Below are positions 7,590-15,254 of a DNA stretch of 34,645 nucleotides, one piece after another; the stretch's first letter is position 1, and each line of letters starts with the position of its first letter. Both the position numbers and the translations under genes were made by a program. Source of the stretch: Nitrospira sp. LK70 (lineage in GTDB: Bacteria; Nitrospirota; Nitrospiria; Nitrospirales; Nitrospiraceae); contig PHGD01000041.1 in the NCBI GenBank assembly GCA_011090425.1, positions 1-34,645 on the forward strand, read 5' to 3'. The notes beneath the pieces were generated by a model. It was given only the letters and a program-made list of their open reading frames with translations, was not told where the DNA came from and did no database searches.

Positions 7590-7821
7590 TGTCTTCCCTC
7601 CTCATGATTGTTGCGGAATTCGATAATGCGCCGCTATCAGTATCAGCTGAGTGGAGCAGGGTTGAAGAAGTAGGTGAAGAGGTCAGACCGAGACGGAGGT
7701 GACGGAGCTGCAGCTGCAATCCTTCGAACGACTTGCCATAGACATGATAGTCAGGGTGGTCTTTCGGATTGCCACGCCAAATCTCTTGATCCGGAAGAAA
7801 CATGTAGTCCATCAATTCCAT
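7576..7821 (-). CDS. Small HicB-like protein, possibly decayed at its C-terminus
   Basis: 81 aa. The first half, with DYMFLPDQEIWRGNPKDHPD followed by YHVYGKSFEGL, follows the HicB-antitoxin-like pattern seen in short proteins such as 'YxxFxDxxGxWxGxxxDYPDYxxxGxSxxxL'. The second half is Ser/Thr-rich (GLTSSPTSSTLLHSADTDSG) and does not look like the family, so a frameshift or decay after about residue 45 is possible. Start choice is uncertain: several ATGs are clustered, with only a distant AAGG site. No HicA toxin is seen beside it. Classic HicB antitoxins are larger, so this may be a stand-alone member. Confidence 0.45.
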   Translation of the reverse strand: MELMDYMFLPDQEIWRGNPKDHPDYHVYGKSFEGLQLQLRHLRLGLTSSPTSSTLLHSADTDSGALSNSATIMRREDNGRC

Positions 7822-8545
7822 GGTGGATCCATAGCCTTAAAAAAGAGTTTTCATTCTTGCGTTACCTCGTCAGACCACTAGCCCGACTCTGACGTTTCCG
7901 ATCCACGGAGTTCTGATTGATTGTCACTGTCGTGGTTCATTAATCGCTGACTACCTGCCTTGGTGAAGAGCAAACCCAATGCCAGTGATGAAAGCGAATT
8001 TCAGACCTGTCCTTGGGGAGAGTTTTCAGCTTTTCGTCTTTGGCTCGCTGTAGAACGGAAGGACATCGAATATTGCTGCATGTCATGCTGACATGATGTG
8101 TCACAAAGACACAGAAACGCGCTGATGGTCTGATGAACAATTGATAAGAATCAGGCTCAGAAGCAGAAACAGTTTGCTCTGCTCTTGATGAGTCTAACTG
8201 TAACCTCTATCGATAATGAGGTGCTAAATGAGAAAGTGAAGAACTAAGATTGCCGTTGAAGTGGATATCGAACGACTACTGGCTGGGAAGGAGCTTCATT
8301 AGGTAAAAGCTGCTAAACAGATCCTCACGTCTTCTGAGTGACTAATGGGCGTTGGAAGCCTGATACGCCTGCCCTTCCCAGGCTTTGAATCAAAGGTATC
8401 CTTTTCGACGTCCTTCGGGTGTTGGGATACAAGGGCTTCCAACTAATACATCCATTGCAAACAAGCGGTGGAACCGCATGACGAATCCCATGGTTGAAGC
8501 AAACCCTGGCCTTGGCTCAATTCCAGACTTGCTTGTCCCTCTTCT
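7822..8545. other. Intergenic region without recognisable genes
   Basis: About 720 bp with no convincing reading frame on either strand. The only structure I can support is the self-complementary element at 8351-8443, described separately. The Slp gene ends at 8546, so the element lies about 100 bp downstream of it on the minus strand. Confidence 0.6.
8351..8443. ncRNA. 93-nt highly self-complementary element (candidate structured RNA or mobile palindrome)
   Basis: A perfect 10-bp outer stem (GTTGGAAGCC 8351-8360 with GGCTTCCAAC 8434-8443) encloses three hairpins. They are GCCTG/CAGGC (8367-8371 with 8379-8383), CTTTG/CAAAG (8383-8387 with 8391-8395), and GTATCC/GGATAC (8396-8401 with 8425-8430). 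The last is extended by an 8-pair inner stem (8406-8413 with 8417-8424, three of them G-U). An alternative 7-bp pairing AAGCCTG/CAGGCTT (8356-8362 with 8379-8385) competes with the outer stem. Strand and function are unknown; it could be an RNA or a REP/MITE-like DNA element. Confidence 0.45.
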
Positions 8546-9160
8546 TCACGAGCCTGTGGAGTCCGTTGCCTGATTATCCTGACCACCACCGGTTGACAAG
8601 GTTCTCCCGTTACCCTCCTCCTGACAGAAGGTTCGGTTCTCCAGCGGGTAATGTTGTCCCATCGAGCCTTCATAGTAATTGTTGGTATCGAACCCTTCTG
8701 TCTTCCAGATGTGAAGACATTGCGCAACAAGATGCGGCACAACTCTCGGCATCCTGCCGATCATCTCTGGGCTTGACCCGTCCGTGGCTCCCACGACGGC
8801 AAGCTGATTGCCGATTTGTAACATGTCGGCGTCTGGAAAGCCGTGGAAAACGATCGCGAATTCCAATGCGCCTTCCCGCTTGAGACTCGTAGGTCCATAC
8901 CCTAGATATTTGTCGATTGGCTGCTCCTGGGCGAGAATTACGACACCGTCCGACTTTCGCAGTACTTGGGTGATCTGTCCCCCTAACTCCACCTTGTGTG
9001 AGATGAAGGTGGCGCCGGAGGGGTAAGCTGTTTGGGCTTTCCATGCGTTGACGGCAATCGTGTCAGTTTCGATATCTTTCGTGATCTCCGGCGGAAACAA
9101 AGGTGGAGTTGTGCAGGCGGCTAATAATACGCACATCGCGAATAAACCTATTGGACGCAT
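8546..9160 (-). CDS. Slp-family outer-membrane lipoprotein
   Basis: 204 aa. The signal MRPIGLFAMCVLLAAC gives a lipobox LAAC, with mature Cys16 followed by TTPPLFPPEI. The body follows the Slp (starvation lipoprotein) pattern: GATFISHKVELGGQITQVL, a middle section about the 'quality' of the value (ILAQEQPIDKYLGYGPTS), then FAIVFHGFPDADMLQIGNQL and VVGATDG, corresponding to the 'G-x-x-V-x-G-x-x-x-G' region of E. coli Slp. ATG 9158-9160 has AAAGGAGG upstream. The frame upstream is open but has no signal. Slp proteins sit in the outer membrane and in enterobacteria are induced by starvation and acid; the role here is unknown. It lies between the two SPFH paralogues. Confidence 0.75.
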   Translation of the reverse strand: MRPIGLFAMCVLLAACTTPPLFPPEITKDIETDTIAVNAWKAQTAYPSGATFISHKVELGGQITQVLRKSDGVVILAQEQPIDKYLGYGPTSLKREGALEFAIVFHGFPDADMLQIGNQLAVVGATDGSSPEMIGRMPRVVPHLVAQCLHIWKTEGFDTNNYYEGSMGQHYPLENRTFCQEEGNGRTLSTGGGQDNQATDSTGS

Positions 9161-9235
9161 GTGAGCCTCCTTTCCGAAGTCAGCCGAAGGGGAGAAGAAG
9201 TTCTCGTCTGGCATTCTTGAGTGAGTTCCATCTTT

Positions 9236-9835
9236 TCACTTTTCAGCCGTGATGAGCTCGAATTGTTGCGATTCCTTCTCCTGTTCCTTAGCCTGCTTAC
9301 GCTCGACAGCATCCAGGCCGACCATGGCCAGTTCGATATCGGCCATGGCGACGCTCGCCACTTGGAGATGACGGCCTTTGAGTTTTTCCACCACTAAGGC
9401 CTCTACCCTGCTTACGATTTCAGAACCGTGCTCCAGCACCGTCACCATAGGGTAGCGGGAGACGGCGCTCCGGATGGCGGCCAGCAACTCGGGTCTGACG
9501 ACGCGAGGATAGAATTCCGATCCTATGTCTTGAGCTAAGAAAGACACTTCGTCGGGAATGGGTCTCATGACAATGACGGCCTTGAGGACGACCGGCAGGT
9601 GGTCTGAGCTTAATGCTTCGATCGTTTCGGTGTAGCTGTGCCATTGCACGTTGTACAGGTAGATTTGGCTCCATGGCGCTCGCCAATAGAATCCGCTTTT
9701 GAGTGTTTGGGTGGTTAAACCCCCTGTCAGGGGATTCCACTGTACCCCCCGGTGACCAGGGTGGACGGTGGTCCCGCAAGCTTGCAGTGAGAACAACAGC
9801 AAGACAAGAAATATGGTCTTCGTGAGATAACGCAT
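9236..9835 (-). CDS. SPFH/band-7 lipoprotein, truncated second copy
   Basis: 199 aa, clearly homologous over its whole length to the 299-aa protein at 6309-7208: the same lipobox signal ending SLQACGTTV, WRAPW, RPIP, FYPRVVRPELLAA, VVEKLKGRH and AVERKQAKEQEKE. It stops at AEK exactly where the longer copy continues into its Glu/Arg-rich coiled coil and C-terminal domain, so about 100 residues are missing. Across the stop there is a tandem 7-bp repeat CTTTTCA (9232-9238 and 9239-9245, plus strand), but removing it does not restore the missing sequence, so a deletion must be involved as well. The remaining frame is well conserved, so it may still be made as a short band-7 domain. Confidence 0.75.
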   Translation of the reverse strand: MRYLTKTIFLVLLLFSLQACGTTVHPGHRGVQWNPLTGGLTTQTLKSGFYWRAPWSQIYLYNVQWHSYTETIEALSSDHLPVVLKAVIVMRPIPDEVSFLAQDIGSEFYPRVVRPELLAAIRSAVSRYPMVTVLEHGSEIVSRVEALVVEKLKGRHLQVASVAMADIELAMVGLDAVERKQAKEQEKESQQFELITAEK

Positions 9836-10296
9836 CGGCCTTCCGTCTCGCGTGAGCGTGGGTTTTGGCTTGCGTCGGAGGTTCCGACCGTTTGAGAGAC
9901 GAAACCTTCGGTTGATGCCAACCTGCTCGGACAGCGCGAAGTGACATTAAAGTAATGAGCAAGACTCACACCCCAAACAGCAGAATCGCGCGATATACAA
10001 GTGCTTAGTATTGTTGGAGAAAAGTCTGCTGCGACGTTGAAGGAAAGATTCGATGGGAGGATTGATTTTAGAATTCGCACTGTGTACAGTGTGCAATAAC
10101 GCTCGTTTTTATGCATGACTATGTGGAAGAGGAACAGACATGAGCAAGAGAAAGTCTGATGAGCGTAGGAATCCGAGCGTTGCAATCATTAGAGAGACGC
10201 TGCTGTCTCGTCTCCGCTACCGTTTCATAATTGGTTGTTGAGTAGCTTCAGACGACGACAGAGGATGAGCTTATATTATTAGGGGAGGGATGGGTC
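9836..10296. other. Divergent intergenic region
   Basis: 460 bp between the truncated SPFH gene (minus) and carbonic anhydrase (plus), AT-rich, no genes. A small dyad CACTG-TGTA-CAGTG at 10078-10091 could be an operator. TATATT at 10272-10277 lies a little above the carbonic-anhydrase ribosome-binding site, but no good -35 accompanies it. Confidence 0.5.
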
Positions 10297-11208
10297 ATGG
10301 ATACATTCTCATGGCTGAGTCCAGCAGTCGAGGATAGCCAGTTGCACAACGGTACATTGGCGAGGACTGTGATTCGGATCATACTCATAACGCTCGCGTT
10401 GTCGCTGCCGGCGTGCCTGCACGCAGGAGAGACGGGACATAGCACATGGGGCTATGACGGAGATCGTGGACCGCTTCATTGGGGTAAGCTCGGGCCTGAA
10501 TCTTCTCTCTGTGAAAAAGGGATGAACCAATCACCGATCGATCTGTTGCGCACCCGCAAGACGACACTCGACGACATTCAGTTTTCTTATAGAGACGCTC
10601 CCTTCCATGTGGTGAATAACGGACATACGCTACAAGAAGTTGAACCGCTTTCAGAAACGGCCAAGTCCCGTTATCCCAAGCACGGCCAGACGGTGCTCCA
10701 CTTTGACAAGGACAGCACCATCGTGTTTGACGATGACCTTTACTTGCTCGAACAATTTCATTTCCATACTCCGAGCGAGCACACGGTCGATCATAGACAC
10801 TACCCGATGGAACTGCATCTGGTGCATCACAACGAGCGACATGAAGCGGCGGTGGTTGCCGTCTTCATGGAGGAGGGAAAGCACAATCCGTTTTTCGAGA
10901 CATTTTTGGAGCATGCTCCTGCCAAAGTAGGAGAAGTTATGGATGACCATAGCCACACGGTGAACCCGATGGACCTCTTACCAGAACGGCGCTCCTATTA
11001 CCTATACTCGGGATCCTTCACGACCCCACCTTGTTCAGAAGGGGTCATCTGGATGATCATGCACGATACGATCGAAGTCTCCGCCGAACAGATCCAGAAG
11101 TTCCGCAGCCTCGTGGGCCACGATAATGTGCGGCCGACGCAACCTTTGCATAAACGCTTCGTGCTGGAGATGAATTTCGCGAATGCAACCACCACGACGA
11201 AGAAGTGA
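10297..11208 (+). CDS. Periplasmic alpha-type carbonic anhydrase
   Basis: 303 aa; interconverts CO2 and bicarbonate, and should act outside the inner membrane. Zinc ligands are visible as FHFHTPSEH (H155, H157) and ELHLVHH (H174). The gatekeeper Thr is in SFTTPPCSEGV, and QSPIDL near residue 79 is typical of the family. The secretion signal is unusual: a hydrophobic core TVIRIILITLALSLPACLHA is preceded by about 24 polar residues (MDTFSWLSPAVEDSQLHNGT...). The ATG at 10297 is supported by GGGGAGG, so the long N-region may be real, although a TTG at codon 21 would give a normal signal peptide. PAC within the core may act as a lipobox. It stands alone on the plus strand among minus-strand genes. 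Confidence 0.92.
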   Translation: MDTFSWLSPAVEDSQLHNGTLARTVIRIILITLALSLPACLHAGETGHSTWGYDGDRGPLHWGKLGPESSLCEKGMNQSPIDLLRTRKTTLDDIQFSYRDAPFHVVNNGHTLQEVEPLSETAKSRYPKHGQTVLHFDKDSTIVFDDDLYLLEQFHFHTPSEHTVDHRHYPMELHLVHHNERHEAAVVAVFMEEGKHNPFFETFLEHAPAKVGEVMDDHSHTVNPMDLLPERRSYYLYSGSFTTPPCSEGVIWMIMHDTIEVSAEQIQKFRSLVGHDNVRPTQPLHKRFVLEMNFANATTTTKK

Positions 11209-11756
11209 CTTTGACAAGCTTTGGTTGCGAATCTCTCGGAGGTCTCGGAACGTACGCCATGGCTCCAAGGTAGGGAACATCGATCCTCAGAGACTCTACA
11301 CACTCGCATTCGTCGGTAGGGTTGCCGAGGGTGAGAGTGTGTAGAGCTTCACTCCCGAGTGAGATGAAGAACGGTGCTTGACCGCCAACGACTACCCATT
11401 GATTGATCAGAACGAACCGCTTCATCGCCAGCTCACCCTAACAGGCTGCAGAAAAACTCGAGTCGCGTGCTTCGATAGGCTTAGCACGAACGGAAACACT
11501 CAGTAAATTCAACGAGCAACCCGTTCGTTCAGAGGCTCTCGCAGGATGAGCGGAGGGTTTTCCCAAAGCCTGGTAAGTTCCATAGAGCCAAGCTGTAGGT
11601 GGCCGGTTCACGTCGTCTGGTTAAGGGACTCTATGCCCTTCTGCCTGCTTTCTTTCCGTCATTATGTGAAGAAGCCGATGCTCACCGGTTTGGGGTTCCT
11701 GCTGGGAAAACGAGGCTGCTCCTCTCTCATCACGCAGCGGCTCCTCACGCATGAAC
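11209..11756. other. Intergenic region after carbonic anhydrase
   Basis: About 550 bp between convergent genes. Apart from the strong hairpin at 11294-11346 I see nothing in it. A 122-codon minus-strand frame (11057-11425) begins behind a plausible start but runs into the end of the carbonic anhydrase gene and shows no domain. Confidence 0.5.
11294..11346. terminator. Long hairpin downstream of carbonic anhydrase
   Basis: A perfect 12-bp stem CTCTACACACTC (11294-11305) with GAGTGTGTAGAG (11335-11346) around a 29-nt loop, which has a small inner TCGG/CCGA pairing. It lies 85 nt past the carbonic-anhydrase stop, in a convergent gap. There is no T-run on either strand, so it may be a factor-dependent or processing signal, or a palindromic repeat, instead of a classical terminator. 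Confidence 0.4.
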
Positions 11757-12515
11757 CTACAGATTGATGAAAAAGTTAAGTAAGATGATGTGGTTCATCT
11801 GGTTTGCAAGTTCAGGTACTGCCTTGCTGTTGAGAAGCTGATTTTGGTAGCCGAAATCCATATTGAAATTTTTCGAAAATGTCCGGTTGATGCCGATAAA
11901 AAACCGATTTTGATCGAACCCGGTTTCTGGTCCTTTACCTTGCACCGTGTTCAGGTTGATAAAGACCTCGTCGTAGGTGGCAAAGGCCCACTGCGGAGCA
12001 ATGGGCAAGGGATACAGCCCCCGCCACATCAGACGGAGCCGCAGGGCAGTACCGGCCGCATGTTCGATCCAACGTTCTTCCATGCGAATGCGGCTCAGAG
12101 TGTTCCAAGATTGGAACTTGTGCACATAGTTGGCTTGCTGATAGATCCGGTTTTCTTCGAAGAAGGACGACTGAGGCGGTGTATGCGGCACATTAAAATT
12201 GCCGACCCAGGCATAACCCTGCCAGATGGAGAGCTTCTCCGTCAGCTGATAGCCAACCGCCGGACGGAGTAGGAGCTGACCCATATCGCCGCTATCGTCG
12301 AGATCGAAGAAGCGTGGGTTGACTTCCATGTAGGCGTAAAATGACTTGGGCAGCTTCACCGTCATGAAAACAGGCGCCCAGAGGCCAAAGTCCTGCTTGA
12401 AAGTTGAGGATGTCTGAGCAAGGGCTACAGCGCTTAGGAACAGACTCCAGACGAAGATTAAGATGCTGATGCTGCTCGCGACCGTACGTCTTCGCTGATG
12501 TGCCGCTTGCTGCAT
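11757..12515 (-). CDS. DUF2490 outer-membrane-like protein
   Basis: 252 aa with a signal peptide (hydrophobic SILIFVWSLFLSAVALAQ, cleavage probably after ALAQ). The mature part alternates polar and hydrophobic residues, with many aromatic residues and short strands ending in aromatics (YAYMEVNPRFF, LLLRPAVGYQL, IWQGYAWVGNF, RIRMEERWIEH, FFIGINRTF, LLNFFINL at the end). That is the pattern of a beta-barrel and matches the DUF2490 family, whose role is unknown. The ATG at 12513-12515 is chosen because GGAGG lies 5 bases upstream; a GTG two codons earlier is less likely. It is probably a single-gene unit. Confidence 0.8.
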   Translation of the reverse strand: MQQAAHQRRRTVASSISILIFVWSLFLSAVALAQTSSTFKQDFGLWAPVFMTVKLPKSFYAYMEVNPRFFDLDDSGDMGQLLLRPAVGYQLTEKLSIWQGYAWVGNFNVPHTPPQSSFFEENRIYQQANYVHKFQSWNTLSRIRMEERWIEHAAGTALRLRLMWRGLYPLPIAPQWAFATYDEVFINLNTVQGKGPETGFDQNRFFIGINRTFSKNFNMDFGYQNQLLNSKAVPELANQMNHIILLNFFINL

Positions 12516-12972
12516 GATCACCTCCTACCCCAGATTCATGCTCGGTGCTTTCGAGGTCTCCCGCCCCCGACTCTCGTGCCCAGCGATCTCCCTTCTTGAA
12601 TTGCTTCGATCACGGTGACTATTGGTCGAGCCGGGAGTCAACGTTAGAACGTTACCTTGGCCACAACGTTGTACCTCGTCCGGTAAGAAATGGCTAGTCA
12701 GAAATTTGAAGAGCGATCATCAGTCGCCATGGATTAGGCGCGAGAAACGACAGGGTCGTCTGAAGGTTCTTAGGCGAACGGTTGAGTGAGGAGCCGGTCA
12801 TCCTTTTTCTGTGTCGAGATGGGCTAGGAGCGATGCTCCGCTGTTGTCTCCGATGTATGGGGAGGGGATAAAGCTGGAGAAGCACGGATCAGGGTGAAGT
12901 GAGGGGCAAACGGATGAGAATGGTCTTCGGGAAATCTCCGGTGTCTTCCTTCATATGCGAACGAGCTTCGAG
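12516..12972. other. Intergenic region with a displaced arfB fragment
   Basis: About 460 bp between DUF2490 and DUF4118. Its only recognisable content is the arfB 3'-end repeat at 12739-12839. Nothing else with coding character is seen. Confidence 0.55.
12727..12839 (+). pseudogene. Duplicated 3' end of arfB with its downstream hairpin
   Basis: The frame at 12727-12789 reads PWIRREKRQGRLKVLRRTVE and stop. From about REKRQGRLK it matches the C-terminus of the intact arfB at 20761-21171 (KKRQGRLKALRRTVE). Similarity continues past the stop: both copies carry GTCGAGATGGGCTAGGA and, 37-38 nt after the stop, a hairpin (GGAGC-GAT-GCTCC here at 12827-12839; GGAAC-GGT-GTTCC at 21210-21222). Nothing of the catalytic GGQ domain is present, so it is a fragment or a repeat element that carries the arfB tail. 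Confidence 0.75.
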
Positions 12973-13482
12973 CTACAATCTGTGCTCGCGTTGTGCAGCA
13001 GGTGCGGATTCCGTTGATTCGACCTGCAGGGGCTCGTGTTCGGCCTGCCTATGGCCGTCCAATTCCATTCGGAGTTCTTGTGTCATTTCTTCGGTTTTCT
13101 CCCAAGCCCACCGCCAAGTTTGTGCAAACCCGACCAGTGCGAAACTGATGGTCAAGTAGACGGCGATCCCGGCTTGATCCTCCAGATCGGTAAAGTTAAG
13201 GGTAGCACGGGGATGAATGAAGACCCAATTGGCAATCAGGCCGCCTAAGACAACAGTCACGAACGACGGCCCTATCCTGCCATACCAAGTGGTAACCGCT
13301 ATGGCGACGAGGAATGGGGCATAGGCCAGGCGGTCGTCGAGGTAAGAATCAAGAGACAGGCGCAGGACAAACGCAAGAAACGTTGAACCGATGGCCACAC
13401 CATACTCTTTACCCAGCCGTGAGCTGGTCGGGGTCCATCCCCATCGTCGCTGTTGCGGTGGGTGTTGGGAATCTTTGCTCAT
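12973..13482 (-). CDS. DUF4118 membrane protein without a kinase domain
   Basis: 169 aa. About 30 cytoplasmic residues are followed by four closely packed membrane helices (about residues 30-125, with AIGSTFLAFVLRLSL, APFLVAIAVTTWYG, FVTVVLGGLIANWVF and GIAVYLTISFALVGFAQ), the DUF4118 bundle known from KdpD-type sensor kinases. A short coiled coil (WAWEKTEEMTQELRMELDGH) follows, and the protein ends where a PAS or kinase domain would normally begin. It is therefore either a truncated sensor kinase or a stand-alone sensor module. The ATG at 13480-13482 is preferred over an upstream TTG. Function unknown; the end is natural (no frameshift detected). Confidence 0.7.
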   Translation of the reverse strand: MSKDSQHPPQQRRWGWTPTSSRLGKEYGVAIGSTFLAFVLRLSLDSYLDDRLAYAPFLVAIAVTTWYGRIGPSFVTVVLGGLIANWVFIHPRATLNFTDLEDQAGIAVYLTISFALVGFAQTWRWAWEKTEEMTQELRMELDGHRQAEHEPLQVESTESAPAAQREHRL

Positions 13483-13856
13483 GATCTCTGCCGTTGCCTC
13501 AGCTGGCAACGCCGTCTGCGGAGAAGGTTACGTTCGTCGGTCAGCTACGTCATTCTCGATCTGTGAGAGTAACTGGTCTATTGAAAGAATCCCATTAATG
13601 AACCGTGGGGTATAAGATCATAAGGAACGCGCACTGGAGCATACGCCTACGGGACGGCCATTGGAAGCAGGGAAATTGAGTTCTCTAAGATTTTACCGAT
13701 CCAACGTCTCCTGCGATCTCCGGTGTTGCGCCCTCGGTCGGCAGCGTAAGAGACCACGCTTCGTTGCTGGGATCAGGCTGGTGGTCAGGACTTTAGCGCT
13801 CTGTCAGTTTTCACCGCCAGCACAGGCATGCTGACGCGATGAAACGGAGGGGAACT
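13483..13856. other. Intergenic region, nothing recognised
   Basis: 374 bp between the response regulator stop (minus) and the DUF4118 start. No reading frame, clear terminator or repeat was found. Confidence 0.5.
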
Positions 13857-15251
13857 TTACCGTGGTGTGTCCGTGAGTTTTTTCAAGCGTCGGTCCAGCG
13901 AGAATCGGGTGAGGCCCAGTTGCTTGGCCGCCAAACTTTTGTTGTAGTCTGCCAGCCGTAAGACTTCTTCGATGATGGATTCTTCGATTCGCTCCAACGT
14001 GTGCTTTCCCACTTGCATCTCAATGCGGATTACACGCTCAGCTCCTTGGGAAACAGACATGGTGGTTTGCCCGACATGTTCATGGAGTTCTCGCGGGAGA
14101 TAGTTCGCCGTCAATGTTTGTCCCGAACAGAAAATCATGGCTCGTTCAAGGGTGTTTTCCAGTTCTCGAATATTCCCGGGATATTGATATCGCTCCAGCA
14201 TTGATCGAGCTTCCGAATCCAATTCTGGGACAGGCTTGCCGAATTCCCGTGCAAAGCGGACGATCGTCTTCCGGCAGAGAGGAATAATGTCCTCGAATCT
14301 CCTACGAAGAGGCGGAATCTCAAATGAGACGACATTGAGACGAAAATAGAGATCTTCGCGAAAGGCTCCTCGCTCCACCTCTTTCTTGATTTCTCTGTTT
14401 GTCGCGGTAATGAGGCGGAAGTCCGCCCCGAGATCGTCAGTTCCCCCAAGCCGCCGGAATGATCGTTCTTGAATCACTCGCAGCAACTTTGCCTGCATCG
14501 TCAGATCGAGATCACCGATCTCGTCAAGGAACAACGTGCCGCCTTCTGCCTTTTCGAGCAAGCCCAGCTTGCGCTGATTGGCACCGGTAAAGGCTCCCCG
14601 CTCGTATCCGAACAATTCACTTTCAAAAAGTTCCTTGGGAATCGCGGTGCAGTTGACCCCCACGAATGGTCCCGACGCCCTCGGCCCATTATGATGGATC
14701 ACCCTTGCCAGGAACTCTTTCCCTGTTCCCGTCTCGCCCAACAGCATCACGGTAGGTTTTGGATTCTCTGCGACTTCTCGTACTTGGTCGAGCAACTGTT
14801 TCATCGCGCGGCTGTGAGCCTCGACGTTACTCAGATGGTAGCGGTTGGTCTGTCCATCAAGTTCCGATTCCAGTCGACGGCGTAATTTTAGGATTTCAAT
14901 CGCACGGTTGACGACCTCCTCCACTCCTTCGAGATCGACCGTTTTGATCAGGAAATCGTACGCTCCCAATTTCATCGCTTCCACCGCATCCTGCACCGTC
15001 CCATATGCGGTCAGCATGATGACGATGGCGGAGGGAGCATGTTGACGCACGTGTTTGAGGGCATCAAGGCCGCTGATGCCGGGCATCCTCAGATCGAGCA
15101 GCACAAGCTCAGGGAGCTTGTGCTCAAGCTCTCGCAGCAACATCTCGCCGGATTCATAGCCGGTAGCGAAATGTCCCTGTCTGTTCAGCCGCTTGACGAT
15201 GGCCGTACGAATGACTTGTTCGTCGTCGACCACAAAAACGACTGTGTGCAT
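13857..15251 (-). CDS. Sigma-54-dependent response regulator, intact copy
   Basis: 464-aa NtrC-family activator. The receiver has D53 as phospho-acceptor and K103 in FLIKTVD (Thr replaces the usual Pro after Lys). The AAA+ domain has Walker A GETGTGKE, a perfect sigma-54 loop GAFTGA (219-224) and Walker B LFLDEIGD. The C-terminal Fis-type helix-turn-helix contains NKSLAAKQLGLTRFSLDRRL. The ATG lies 3 bp after the stop of the histidine kinase gene upstream, so the two form a cognate pair in one operon. It is a close paralogue of the truncated regulator at 17259-18431. A likely target is the sigma-54-like promoter upstream of the SulP gene (inference). Confidence 0.93.
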   Translation of the reverse strand: MHTVVFVVDDEQVIRTAIVKRLNRQGHFATGYESGEMLLRELEHKLPELVLLDLRMPGISGLDALKHVRQHAPSAIVIMLTAYGTVQDAVEAMKLGAYDFLIKTVDLEGVEEVVNRAIEILKLRRRLESELDGQTNRYHLSNVEAHSRAMKQLLDQVREVAENPKPTVMLLGETGTGKEFLARVIHHNGPRASGPFVGVNCTAIPKELFESELFGYERGAFTGANQRKLGLLEKAEGGTLFLDEIGDLDLTMQAKLLRVIQERSFRRLGGTDDLGADFRLITATNREIKKEVERGAFREDLYFRLNVVSFEIPPLRRRFEDIIPLCRKTIVRFAREFGKPVPELDSEARSMLERYQYPGNIRELENTLERAMIFCSGQTLTANYLPRELHEHVGQTTMSVSQGAERVIRIEMQVGKHTLERIEESIIEEVLRLADYNKSLAAKQLGLTRFSLDRRLKKLTDTPR

Positions 15252-15254
15252 GCG

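Noticed and set aside
8406..8424. cUUCGg tetraloop in the inner hairpin
   Set aside because: With a UUCG loop only two pairs form before mismatches; the better fold uses a 3-nt loop with eight pairs, three of them G-U.
8351..8443. Integron attC recombination site
   Set aside because: attC sites begin with RYYYAAC and end with GTTRRRY; here the ends are reversed (GTT first, AAC last), and no integrase or cassette array is present.
10015..10245. Sigma-54-like promoters upstream of carbonic anhydrase
   Set aside because: Two GG-N10-GC matches exist (starting TGGAG and TGGTT) but both lack the CA after GG and are far from consensus.
11057..11425. 122-codon minus-strand frame as a gene
   Set aside because: It overlaps 150 bp of the carbonic anhydrase gene, runs through the long hairpin and shows no domain or signal.
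12694..12885. 63-codon minus-strand frame
   Set aside because: It is the antisense shadow of the arfB-tail repeat; the same shadow appears at 21031-21288 opposite intact arfB.
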